Made by a program: the position numbers and the translations under genes. A DNA stretch of 64,000 bases from assembly GCF_039539005.1 (NCBI RefSeq), contig NZ_BAABCP010000001.1, positions 1,674,001 to 1,738,000 of the forward strand. The letters are read 5' to 3'. Shown piece after piece: positions 8,536 to 15,732 of the stretch. The DNA comes from Microbacterium soli. GTDB lineage: Bacteria; Actinomycetota; Actinomycetes; Actinomycetales; Microbacteriaceae. Below the pieces are notes generated by a model, which did no database searches, was not told where the DNA came from, and was given only the letters and a program-made list of their open reading frames with translations. The first letter of the stretch is position 1; each line of letters opens with the position of its first letter.

Positions 8536-8572
8536 TTGACTAATTTGTAATCATCATTGGTATGATATCTGT
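8536..8572 (+). promoter_or_regulatory. Promoter and operator of the liv operon (site C)
   Basis: TTGACT at 8536-8541 and TATGAT at 8561-8566 form a plausible -35/-10 pair with a long 19-bp spacer. The inverted repeat ATCAT-N7-ATGAT (8550-8566) covers the -10 box, as expected for repression. GTATGATATC (8560-8569) is repeated exactly at site B. Confidence 0.5.
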
Positions 8573-8623
8573 ACCCGACGGTTCGAAGTCGACCGTCACA
8601 GCTCACGCGTCGAAGAGGACGCG

Positions 8624-9838
8624 ATGATCACAGCGAAAGGCACTCTCATGCTCATAGTCAGTAGACAACTGGTGAGGACGGCCGGAGCGGCCTCGGTCAT
8701 GGCGCTGGGCGCGTTCGCGCTTGTCGCGTGCAGTGCGGATCCAGCGGAACCGGAGCCCGCCGCCTCCGGTGACGATCAGTGCGTGATCGCGGATGAGGTG
8801 ATCGTCGGAGTCGTGAACGAGCAGAGCGGTCCGGTCTCCTATGCCGGAGTCGGCCCGAGTGACGGTGCGCAGGTCGCGATCGATGAACTCGCGGAGTCGG
8901 ACTTCTTCGGCAACGGAACGACGCTGAAGCTGAAGATCGCGGACATGGCGGGTGATATCGAGCGGGCATCGAGTGAGATGACGAAGATGGTGAACGACCC
9001 GTCCGTCTCGGTCATCATCGGACCGGCATCCAGCGGTCCCGCCTCGGCCGTCGCACCGCTGGTGGAGCAGAGCAAGGTGCCCACGGTGTTCACCCAGGCC
9101 GGTTCCGACGGAGTCGTCATCGGAGACTGGACCTTCCGCACCACGCCGCCGACGGAGACGTACTACTCGGCGGGTCTGGATTGGCTGAAGGATCACGGCT
9201 ACGAGGATGCGGCGCTCATCTACGATGCCACGCTGCCGACGTTCCAGCATCTCGCTCAGGAGGGCATCCCCGCTTTCGCCTCGGAACGGGGGATCGACAT
9301 CGTTTCGACCCAGGAGGTGCAGTCCACGACGCAGGAGTTCAGCAGTCAGGCACAGGTCATCGCCTCTGAGAACCCGTCCGCTGTGATCATGCTCATCACC
9401 GCCACTCCGTCGATCACCTTCCTCAATCAGCTGCGTGACAGCGGCTACGAGGGCCAGGTGCTGGCCACTCCCTCCCAGTCCGGACAGAACATGGCAGCCG
9501 GTGGCCCGAACGTCGACGGGATCGTGTATCCGGTTCCGTTCTCGCCTGCGGCGACGTCGGGTGTCGCGGCGTCCTTCATCGAGAGGTTCCAGGCCACGTT
9601 CGACAGGACTCCCGACACGTACAACGCGGAGGGCTACGACGGACTGATGTGGATCGCCAATGCGATCAAGGAAGTCGGATGCTCGACGCCGGCCGCCATC
9701 CGCGACGGTCTCGCAGCCGTGGGCGCGAAGGGCTTCGAGGGAGCTCAGGGCCCGTTGACATTCGAAAACGGCAATGATGTCCGCGTGGCCGGCACCATGA
9801 TCGAGTGGTCCGACGGCGCGGAGCATCTCGCAGACTGA
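8624..9838 (+). CDS. Branched-chain-amino-acid-type ABC transporter substrate-binding lipoprotein (LivK family)
   Basis: Periplasmic-binding-protein type I lipoprotein, 404 residues, capturing the substrate outside the membrane for LivHMGF. The N-terminus has a basic start, a hydrophobic segment and the lipobox FALVAC with Cys at about residue 37. The mature part shows VGVVNEQSGPVSYAGVGPSDG, typical of LivK/HAAT-type binders. AGAGGA precedes the ATG at 8624; an alternative ATG at 8648 is preceded by AAAGG. In catabolic clusters, LivK-like binders often take aromatic or alicyclic acids rather than leucine, and the neighbours here favour that. It is the first gene of the liv operon, 9 bp before livH. 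Confidence 0.92.
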   Translation: MITAKGTLMLIVSRQLVRTAGAASVMALGAFALVACSADPAEPEPAASGDDQCVIADEVIVGVVNEQSGPVSYAGVGPSDGAQVAIDELAESDFFGNGTTLKLKIADMAGDIERASSEMTKMVNDPSVSVIIGPASSGPASAVAPLVEQSKVPTVFTQAGSDGVVIGDWTFRTTPPTETYYSAGLDWLKDHGYEDAALIYDATLPTFQHLAQEGIPAFASERGIDIVSTQEVQSTTQEFSSQAQVIASENPSAVIMLITATPSITFLNQLRDSGYEGQVLATPSQSGQNMAAGGPNVDGIVYPVPFSPAATSGVAASFIERFQATFDRTPDTYNAEGYDGLMWIANAIKEVGCSTPAAIRDGLAAVGAKGFEGAQGPLTFENGNDVRVAGTMIEWSDGAEHLAD

Positions 9839-9847
9839 GGGTTCGCC

Positions 9848-10732
9848 ATGCAGGAGCTCCTCAACACCGCCACGCTCGGTTCGATCTATCTTCTCTTCGC
9901 GCTCGGCATGGCGCTCGCGTGGGGCACGATCGGCATCCTGAACTTCGCCCACGGGGCGACGTTCATGTTCTCAGTGTTCGTGGTCTATCTGATCACCGGA
10001 GCTGTCGAGCTGTCGATGATCGGGGTGCTCCTGCTGGCGGCTCTCATCGGTGCGGCCATCTCCCTGTTGACTCAGCTGCTCGTCTTTCAGCCGATCGTCA
10101 GGAGAGCGCGATCGCATTCCTCGGCTGAGCTGCGGATAATCCTCGGCGGTATCGGTGTGGCCGCGATTCCGCTCGCGATCGCGGAGCGAGTGACCAACAG
10201 TGCACCATTCGCGATCAGGAGTTCATACGAGGCCACTGTGTTCTCGATCGGCGGTGTGCGACTGAGCTCGACGTCGTTGATCGTCATCATCGTCGGTCTG
10301 ACGATCGGGATCGGCCTCACGCTCTGGATCCGGCGGTCGAAGCAGGGCCTCGCGCTCAGAGCCATCGGCACGGACGCGGAGACCGCCGAGGGCATGGGTG
10401 TGCATCGCGAACTGCTCGCCCTGGGGACGATGGCCGTCGCGGGCGCGCTCGCCGGTCTGGCGGGCGGACTTCTCGCCTTCCAGCTGTCTGCGATGGCGCC
10501 GGAATCCGGAGACACGCTGCTCATCAAGGCATTCGCGATGATCGTGCTCGGTGGACTCGGATCGATGGGAGGCGCGGTGATCGGAGCGTACGTCCTGGCC
10601 GGCGCTGAGATGCTCATGACGATCCTGGGGCAGGGGACCTGGGTCGATGCGGTCTCCTTCGGGCTGATCTTCCTCATCCTGCTCTTCAGGCCCCAGGGGC
10701 TCTTCGGACGGAAGGAGGTGCGTCGCGCATGA
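9848..10732 (+). CDS. livH: Branched-chain-type ABC transporter permease LivH
   Basis: Integral membrane permease of 294 residues with about eight hydrophobic segments. It shows the LivH signatures LALGMALAWGTIGILNFAHGATFM near the N-terminus, GMGVHRELLALGTMAVAGALAGLAGGLLA in the middle, and LIKAFAMIVLGGLGSMGGAVIGA before the C-terminus (read as separate stretches). It pairs with LivM to form the channel of the importer. The start ATG at 9848 follows GAGGGTTCGCC. It overlaps livM by 4 bp. Its substrate is unknown and is set by the upstream binding protein. Confidence 0.93.
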   Translation: MQELLNTATLGSIYLLFALGMALAWGTIGILNFAHGATFMFSVFVVYLITGAVELSMIGVLLLAALIGAAISLLTQLLVFQPIVRRARSHSSAELRIILGGIGVAAIPLAIAERVTNSAPFAIRSSYEATVFSIGGVRLSSTSLIVIIVGLTIGIGLTLWIRRSKQGLALRAIGTDAETAEGMGVHRELLALGTMAVAGALAGLAGGLLAFQLSAMAPESGDTLLIKAFAMIVLGGLGSMGGAVIGAYVLAGAEMLMTILGQGTWVDAVSFGLIFLILLFRPQGLFGRKEVRRA

Positions 10733-11679
10733 CCGGCTGGTTCGCGTCCAACGTCATCCTCATCCAGACGACGCTGACAACGACTCTGCTGGCGCTGAGC
10801 CTGCAGATCCCGATCCGGCTCGGTGTGTTCTCCTTCGCCGGAATCGGAGCATTCGGCATCGGGGGATACACGGCTGCGATCGCCATGGTTCATCTCGGCT
10901 GGCCGACCTATCCGGCGATACTCCTCGGGGTCGTCGTGGCCGCGGTGGCCACGTACATCCTCGGAGTGATCGTGCAACGACTGAGTGGACTGTATCTCGG
11001 AATGGCGACGCTGGCGTTCACTCTGATCATCTCCGTGCTGGCGGTCAACGGCGGTTCTCTGACCGGAGGCGCGGCCGGACTGTTCGGTGCGGTCGGCACG
11101 ATCGACGTCCCACAGATCCTGTTGATCGTCGTCGGCGTCGTCCTCGTCGTGTCCTATTTCGAGACGGGGAGCCGAGGGCGTCGAGCCGACGCTGTGCGTG
11201 AAGACCCTTCCCTGGCGGCCGCCATGGGCATTCATGTCTCCCGGTACCGATTGATGGCGTTCCTGGCGTCCGGGGCGATCGGCGGACTGGCGGGTGCGAT
11301 CACGACCCTTCGCCGCACGGCGATCAGCCCCGCGGAGGTGAACTTCGGCCTGATCGTACTGGCGCTGACGGTGATCATCGTCGGCGGTATCGGATCCTGG
11401 GTGGGAGTGCTGATCGGGGCCGTCGTCTTCGTCTGGCTGCCGACGTGGGTCGCGTTCGTGGGGCAGTGGGAGGATCTGATCTACGGGACGATCGTCGTGC
11501 TCGCCGCCGTCTTCATGCCCGATGGCGCCCATGGGGTCATCAAGATGCTCATCAGAAGGCTGCGCGTGCGGATATCGAGAGAACCGCGGACGTTCGAGAC
11601 GGCGGCTCTCCCATCGATTCGGGCCGTGCGTGATCGGCCCGACTCTCGAGGGCTCGTCAGAGACGGGGTCGACTCATGA
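10729..11679 (+). CDS. livM: Branched-chain-type ABC transporter permease LivM
   Basis: Second membrane permease, 316 residues, hydrophobic through most of its length. Family stretches are FSFAGIGAFGIGGYTAAI, AAAMGIHVSRYRLMAFLASG and the ending IIVGGIGSWVGVLIGAVVF. It follows livH with an ATGA overlap and overlaps livG by 4 bp. The last 50 or so residues, from RRLRVRIS, form a charged cytoplasmic tail that looks longer than necessary for the fold. Confidence 0.92.
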   Translation: MTGWFASNVILIQTTLTTTLLALSLQIPIRLGVFSFAGIGAFGIGGYTAAIAMVHLGWPTYPAILLGVVVAAVATYILGVIVQRLSGLYLGMATLAFTLIISVLAVNGGSLTGGAAGLFGAVGTIDVPQILLIVVGVVLVVSYFETGSRGRRADAVREDPSLAAAMGIHVSRYRLMAFLASGAIGGLAGAITTLRRTAISPAEVNFGLIVLALTVIIVGGIGSWVGVLIGAVVFVWLPTWVAFVGQWEDLIYGTIVVLAAVFMPDGAHGVIKMLIRRLRVRISREPRTFETAALPSIRAVRDRPDSRGLVRDGVDS

Positions 11680-12440
11680 GCACCGCGCCTGTGCAGGATG
11701 AACGCGCTCCGATCCTGGAGATTCACGACGTCGCCGTCCACTTCGGCGGGGTGAAGGCGGTCGACGGCGTGTCCATGACGCTGCACGAAGGGCTCATCTA
11801 CGGGATCATCGGTGCGAACGGGTCGGGCAAGTCGACGCTCTTCGGAGCGATCAGCAGACTGGTACCGCTCGTGAGCGGGACGATGATGCTCGACGGTACG
11901 CGTTTCGACCGCAATCCACCGCATCGCGTACCGCACCTCGGTGTCGCGCGCAGCTTCCAGACGGTGCGTCTGCTCGACGATCGCACCGTGCGCGATAACA
12001 TCAGGCTCGGACACGATGCGGTGGGGTCGGTACCTCGCAGGGAGATCGAGCAGAGGGTCGAGCACGTGCTCACGCGTCTCGCGCTGCACGACGTGGCACG
12101 CCGGTATCCGAGTGAGCTGTCATACGGCATCCAGCGCCGCGTCGAGATCGCCAGAGCGATCGTGACGAGGCCTCGGCTGCTTCTTCTCGATGAACCGACA
12201 GCCGGCATGAACAGGCATGAACGGGATGAGGTCAGTGAGCTGATGCTGTCTCTGAAGGGCGAGGGCCTGACCCAGTTCATCGTCGAGCACGATGTGCAGA
12301 TGATGGTGGACACGTGCGATTACATCTTCGCGATGAACACCGGTCAGTTGATCGCCGAAGGCTCTCCGGCGGATGTGATCGCTGACAAGCGCGTACGCGA
12401 GTCGTACCTGGGAGGGGGCGATGATGCTCGAGATCAATGA
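11676..12440 (+). CDS. livG: Branched-chain-type ABC transporter ATP-binding protein LivG
   Basis: ATPase subunit of 254 residues. The Walker A motif GANGSGKST lies near residues 48-56. The ABC signature is the divergent ELSYGIQRRVEIARA, and Walker B is LLLLDEPTAGMN. The usual LivG segment for the coupling region, GVARSFQTVRLLDDRTVRDNI, is present. It overlaps livM at the start and livF by about 20 bp at the end, so translation is coupled. Confidence 0.93.
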   Translation: MSTAPVQDERAPILEIHDVAVHFGGVKAVDGVSMTLHEGLIYGIIGANGSGKSTLFGAISRLVPLVSGTMMLDGTRFDRNPPHRVPHLGVARSFQTVRLLDDRTVRDNIRLGHDAVGSVPRREIEQRVEHVLTRLALHDVARRYPSELSYGIQRRVEIARAIVTRPRLLLLDEPTAGMNRHERDEVSELMLSLKGEGLTQFIVEHDVQMMVDTCDYIFAMNTGQLIAEGSPADVIADKRVRESYLGGGDDARDQ

Positions 12441-13131
12441 CCTGGAAGTGCACTACGGCGCGGTGCGCGCGGTGCGCGGAGTGTCGCTCGTGGCAGCCGC
12501 GGGCCGAGTGGCGCTCGTCCTCGGCGCCAACGGCGCGGGCAAGTCCAGCACGCTGCGCACGGCTGCCGGTTTCCTGCACGGGGAGAGCGGCTCCATCGTC
12601 GTCGATGGCGAGGAGATGAGGGGGAAACGTGCGCATGCGATGGTGCGTCGCGGTGTCGTCCTCGTGCCCGAAGGGCGCAAGATCTTCGCGCCGCTCACCG
12701 TGGAGGAGAACCTGCGCCTCGGGGGCTACCGTGCGTCTCGTCGCGACGTCAGCCGTGCTATCGGCGAGGTGTACGAGCAGTTCCCGATACTCGGCGAACG
12801 ACGCAAGGGCATGGCGGGCCTGCTCAGCGGTGGTGAGCAGCAGATGCTCGCTTTCGGGCGCGCGCTGATGTCGAAGCCGCGAGTGATGCTGATGGACGAG
12901 CCGTCGATGGGATTGGCGCCGTCCATCGTGCAGACCGTGATGGACGGCGCTCGCAGCATCGCTGACTCCGGCGTGGCGGTCCTCATGGTGGAGCAGAACG
13001 CCGAGGCCGCACTGCGGATCGCAGATGATGTCTCGGTCATGACCCGTGGCTCGATCACGTGGACAGGCGTCGCCGCGGAGGCGAGCCTGCACGCGGTTCA
13101 CGCCGTGTTGGGAGACACCGCCCTGGAGTGA
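12421..13131 (+). CDS. livF: Branched-chain-type ABC transporter ATP-binding protein LivF
   Basis: Second ATPase subunit, 236 residues. Walker A GANGAGKSST is near residues 38-47, the signature LLSGGEQQMLAFGRALM near 135, and Walker B VMLMDEPSMGL follows. LivF-type features include LVPEGRKIFAPLTVEENLRLG. ATG codons at 12421 and 12424 both follow GGGAGGGGGCG; either may be used. This is the last gene of the liv operon, converging on the 3Fe-4S ferredoxin gene 125 bp away. Confidence 0.93.
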   Translation: MMLEINDLEVHYGAVRAVRGVSLVAAAGRVALVLGANGAGKSSTLRTAAGFLHGESGSIVVDGEEMRGKRAHAMVRRGVVLVPEGRKIFAPLTVEENLRLGGYRASRRDVSRAIGEVYEQFPILGERRKGMAGLLSGGEQQMLAFGRALMSKPRVMLMDEPSMGLAPSIVQTVMDGARSIADSGVAVLMVEQNAEAALRIADDVSVMTRGSITWTGVAAEASLHAVHAVLGDTALE

Positions 13132-13215
13132 TGTGCGCGCGGTGCCGGCATCCTCGGGAACTCCGCGACAGCAGTGCCGCCGCCTCGCGACCTCCCTTCA
13201 GGGGCGACGCCGCGC

Positions 13216-13231
13216 CGGTACGGGAGTACCG
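13216..13231. terminator. Short hairpin between convergent livF and ferredoxin genes
   Basis: CGGTAC and GTACCG flank a 4-base loop between two convergent genes. It has no T-run; it may serve as a weak bidirectional terminator. Confidence 0.3.
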
Positions 13232-13256
13232 TGCCGCCTCAGGAATCCTCGTTGCC

Positions 13257-13469
13257 CTACGGGGACTCCGCGTCGTCGTCGATGATCCGTATCGCTCGCT
13301 CCGGACAGTTGCCGCGAGCAGCCAGGGCCGCTCTGCGCTCTTCTTCGGTCACGGGCTGCTTCATGACGTAGGACAGGCCCGTCTCGTCATCGATATCGAA
13401 GATCCCGGGCGCCATCATCAGGCACACTCCGTGACCTTGGCACACCTTCTGATCGACACGCACCTGCAT
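13257..13469 (-). CDS. 3Fe-4S ferredoxin (P450-associated type)
   Basis: Small acidic ferredoxin of 70 residues. The cluster ligands visible are Cys10, Cys16 and Cys55 in VCQGHGVC and GNCPERAI. His13 stands where four-cysteine ferredoxins have the second Cys, giving the CxxHxxC pattern typical of 3Fe-4S or His-ligated ferredoxins that feed electrons to actinobacterial P450s. It is transcribed divergently from the P450 gene, sharing AT-rich site E. This gives the P450 two possible electron donors, since a 2Fe-2S ferredoxin lies in the P450 operon. AGGAGAATCCC precedes the ATG at 13469. Confidence 0.92.
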   Translation of the reverse strand: MQVRVDQKVCQGHGVCLMMAPGIFDIDDETGLSYVMKQPVTEEERRAALAARGNCPERAIRIIDDDAESP

Positions 13470-13535
13470 GGGATTCTCCTCAGCATTGAGATCAACCTGC
13501 GAGATTTACGCGGAGTCTGAAGCTCCGTCCTGTGC

Positions 13536-13570
13536 AAGACTATGATAAATGTTATGCTAGATGCAACACC
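13536..13570. promoter_or_regulatory. AT-rich divergent promoter/operator region (site E)
   Basis: Gap between the divergent 3Fe-4S ferredoxin and P450 genes. It contains CTATGATAAATGTTATGCTAG (split here as CTATGATAAAT and GTTATGCTAG), with ATAA-ATG-TTAT as a small palindrome at about 13545-13555. TATGAT at 13541-13546 can act as a -10 element. It resembles the other AT-rich sites of the island in composition and half-sites. Confidence 0.4.
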
Positions 13571-13625
13571 CAAGGCGAGGCATTGAAGCTGCTTCCCGGT
13601 GACACGATGGAGTGGAGTTATCACG

Positions 13626-14891
13626 ATGAACACCGGCGTTCGCGAACCGATGGTCGATTTCGATCACAACTCACCCGAGCACAGTGCGGACACCGTCGCC
13701 AGCTATAGGGCGCTGCGCGACAAGGCTCCTGTCGCGTGGACAGAGGCCTGGGGCGGATACTGGGTCCTCAGCGGATACGACCCTGTGTTCGACGCAGCGC
13801 GCGACGATGATCTGTTCAGCTCGGCGCGGCATGAAGACCTGGGCGTGACGGGGCAGGCGATCACGCTGCCGCAGAAGCCGATGCACATCCATCTTCCGAT
13901 CGAACTCGATCCGCCGGAGTCTCAGAAGTACCGCTCGATCATGAACAAGCTGATCACTCCGAGGCGGGTGTCCACGCTCATGCCGATGATCGAGAAGTAC
14001 GTGGACATGTTCATCGATGAGCTCATCGAGTCCGGTGAGGCGGACTTCTCCACGCTCACCGGTGTGCCGGCGATCGTGACGATCACGTGGCTCGGCGCCC
14101 CATTGAAGGACTGGCGCAGGCATGCGATGTTCCATCGGGCTCTGCTCGCGGAGCCGGTCGGCAGCGAGGGATATCGACACGCCATCGAGGAAGAACTCCC
14201 CTATCTCACCGCACAGGTGAAGAGGACCATCGCAGAGCGGCGGAGGGAGCCGAGGGAGGACGGCATCAGCTTCGTCGTCAATCAGAAGATCGACGGTCGC
14301 GAGATGACCGACGAAGAGGCCTTCGGCATGATCGAGCTGCTCATCTCCGGCGGGGTCGGAACGACCGCGTCGCTCACCGGTCAGGCACTGGTCTGGCTCT
14401 CGGAGCATCCCGACCAGAGGGAGCTGCTGCGGAAGAACCCCGAGATGATGCAGACGGCGCTGGAGGAGTTCCTGCGCGTGTTCAGTCCCACTCAGGCTCT
14501 CTCACGGACAGTCATGGCCGACACGGAGTTCCACGGTGTGAAGATGAGACGAGGCGATCGTGCTCTGCTCGCTTGGGCGTCCGCCAACCGTGACGGTGCG
14601 GATGCGGGCGACAGCCCCGATGACGTCGACATCACGCGCTCTCCGAATCGTCACCTCGCGTTCGGCGTGGGCAGTCACCGTTGCGCGGGCTCGCACCTGG
14701 CTCGTCCGATGGCCCGTACGATCCTCTCCAAGATCATCGAGCGGATGCCGGACTACACGGTGGACCTCGAGCGCACGGTGCGCTTCAGCGCGCAGGGCGT
14801 GAACACCGGGTACCTGAGTGTGCCGGCCAGATTCACACCGGGCGAAAAGGTCTATCCGAATGAGTCGCTCAGCGAGCTCGAGCGGGACTGA
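13626..14891 (+). CDS. Cytochrome P450 monooxygenase
   Basis: Soluble class I bacterial P450 of 421 residues, expected to hydroxylate the substrate with two ferredoxin-delivered electrons. The ExxR pair is in EEFLRVF at about residues 280-283. The haem-binding loop HLAFGVGSHRCAG places the ligand Cys at about residue 353. The I-helix reads LISGGVGTTAS (residues 239-249). The acid that normally precedes the catalytic Thr (Asp251 in P450cam) is Gly245 here, while Thr246 is kept. I chose ATG 13626, with GGAG eight bases upstream, over an upstream GTG at 13599. It is followed directly by the HtaA-like, ferredoxin and reductase genes in one operon. Placement in a CYP family cannot be made from sequence alone. 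Confidence 0.95.
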   Translation: MNTGVREPMVDFDHNSPEHSADTVASYRALRDKAPVAWTEAWGGYWVLSGYDPVFDAARDDDLFSSARHEDLGVTGQAITLPQKPMHIHLPIELDPPESQKYRSIMNKLITPRRVSTLMPMIEKYVDMFIDELIESGEADFSTLTGVPAIVTITWLGAPLKDWRRHAMFHRALLAEPVGSEGYRHAIEEELPYLTAQVKRTIAERRREPREDGISFVVNQKIDGREMTDEEAFGMIELLISGGVGTTASLTGQALVWLSEHPDQRELLRKNPEMMQTALEEFLRVFSPTQALSRTVMADTEFHGVKMRRGDRALLAWASANRDGADAGDSPDDVDITRSPNRHLAFGVGSHRCAGSHLARPMARTILSKIIERMPDYTVDLERTVRFSAQGVNTGYLSVPARFTPGEKVYPNESLSELERD

Positions 14892-14903
14892 GAGAACGCT
14901 GCG

Positions 14904-15392
14904 ATGGCCGAGGCCGCCGACGCGCCGGGCCTCCGGTGGGCCGTCAAGGCCAGCTTTCTGTCCTATGTGGCGAGTCTCTCCGACGGGGCGATGTCCGTGA
15001 CTTCAGGGGCTCTGGAGGTCCCCGAGGGCTTCCTCTTCCCCGTGCGGGACCACCGGCGATTCGATGCGCGCACGGGCATCGGCACACTCTGCTTCGCCGG
15101 GGACGTGCGCTTCCGCGCCTATCGGGGGATGCTCCAATTGAGGATCGCCGACCCGCAGCTTCATGCGGATGAGGACGGAGCAGTGCTCACCGTCGAGGAC
15201 GCGGCCGCCGAGCGCGTCGTCATCGCAGATCTCGACACCCCTCGTCGCGCTCGCGGGGGTGGTCTCGAGGTGCCGGCCAGTCTGGCTCCGGGAGCGGAGC
15301 ACTACTTCAACAATGCCTATCCGGAGGGAACGGTGCTCGACCCACTCGTGATCCGCGGCATCTGGGATCCTCCGGCTCGGAAGACGGATTGA
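14904..15392 (+). CDS. Cytosolic single-domain HtaA-like protein
   Basis: Protein of 162 residues resembling the HtaA domain, which binds haem in corynebacterial cell-surface proteins. Matching stretches are LRWAVKASFLSYV near the N-terminus (with the Tyr that binds haem in HtaA at about residue 21), then TGIGTLCFAGDVRFRAYRG and LQLRIADPQLHADEDG. Near the C-terminus is AYPEGTVLDPLVI, like the closing strand of that domain. The His next in importance in HtaA appears to be Tyr (FRAYRGML). There is no signal peptide, lipobox or membrane anchor, so it should be cytoplasmic, unlike known HtaA proteins. It lies 12 bp after the P450 and 16 bp before the ferredoxin. A role in haem handling for the P450 or in binding a hydrophobic substrate is speculation. 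Confidence 0.65.
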   Translation: MAEAADAPGLRWAVKASFLSYVASLSDGAMSVTSGALEVPEGFLFPVRDHRRFDARTGIGTLCFAGDVRFRAYRGMLQLRIADPQLHADEDGAVLTVEDAAAERVVIADLDTPRRARGGGLEVPASLAPGAEHYFNNAYPEGTVLDPLVIRGIWDPPARKTD

Positions 15393-15408
15393 CGAAAGGA
15401 GAGTCACC

Positions 15409-15732
15409 ATGTCAGCACAGGTGACCTACGTCTCAGCCTCGGGCGAGGAGATGACGTTCGAGGGTGAAGCGGGCGATTCGGTGATGGCGGTCGCGGTGAG
15501 GAACGGCCTGTCGACGATCGTCGCGGAGTGCGGAGGGTCGATGTCCTGCTCGACCTGTCACGTCTTCGTCGATGAGAAGGACCTGGCGCTCTTCGATCCG
15601 ATCTCCGAGGTGGAGGATGAGATGCTCGATACGACTGCGGTGGACCGCGAGCCGAACTCGCGCCTGTCATGTCAACTCGTGTTGCGCGAGGACTGCGCGG
15701 TTCGCGTGACCACTCCTGAAACGCAGATGTGA
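15409..15732 (+). CDS. 2Fe-2S ferredoxin (adrenodoxin/putidaredoxin type)
   Basis: Electron carrier of 107 residues between the reductase and the P450. Cluster ligands are Cys41, Cys47 and Cys50 in ECGGSMSCSTCHVF, and Cys88 in RLSCQL. The spacing (C-X5-C-X2-C-X37-C) is that of vertebrate-type ferredoxins serving P450s. Acidic residues around EVEDEML would face the partner. AAAGGAGAG precedes the ATG. Its TGA overlaps the ATG of the reductase gene by one base, so the two are translated together. Confidence 0.95.
   Translation: MSAQVTYVSASGEEMTFEGEAGDSVMAVAVRNGLSTIVAECGGSMSCSTCHVFVDEKDLALFDPISEVEDEMLDTTAVDREPNSRLSCQLVLREDCAVRVTTPETQM

Noticed and set aside
8624..13131. Liv operon as a plain leucine/isoleucine/valine importer
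   Set aside because: Not excluded by sequence, but its place inside the catabolic island and the shared operator type make a catabolic substrate more likely.
13599..13625. GTG start nine codons upstream of the P450 ATG
   Set aside because: No good ribosome site; GGAG is well spaced for the ATG at 13626.
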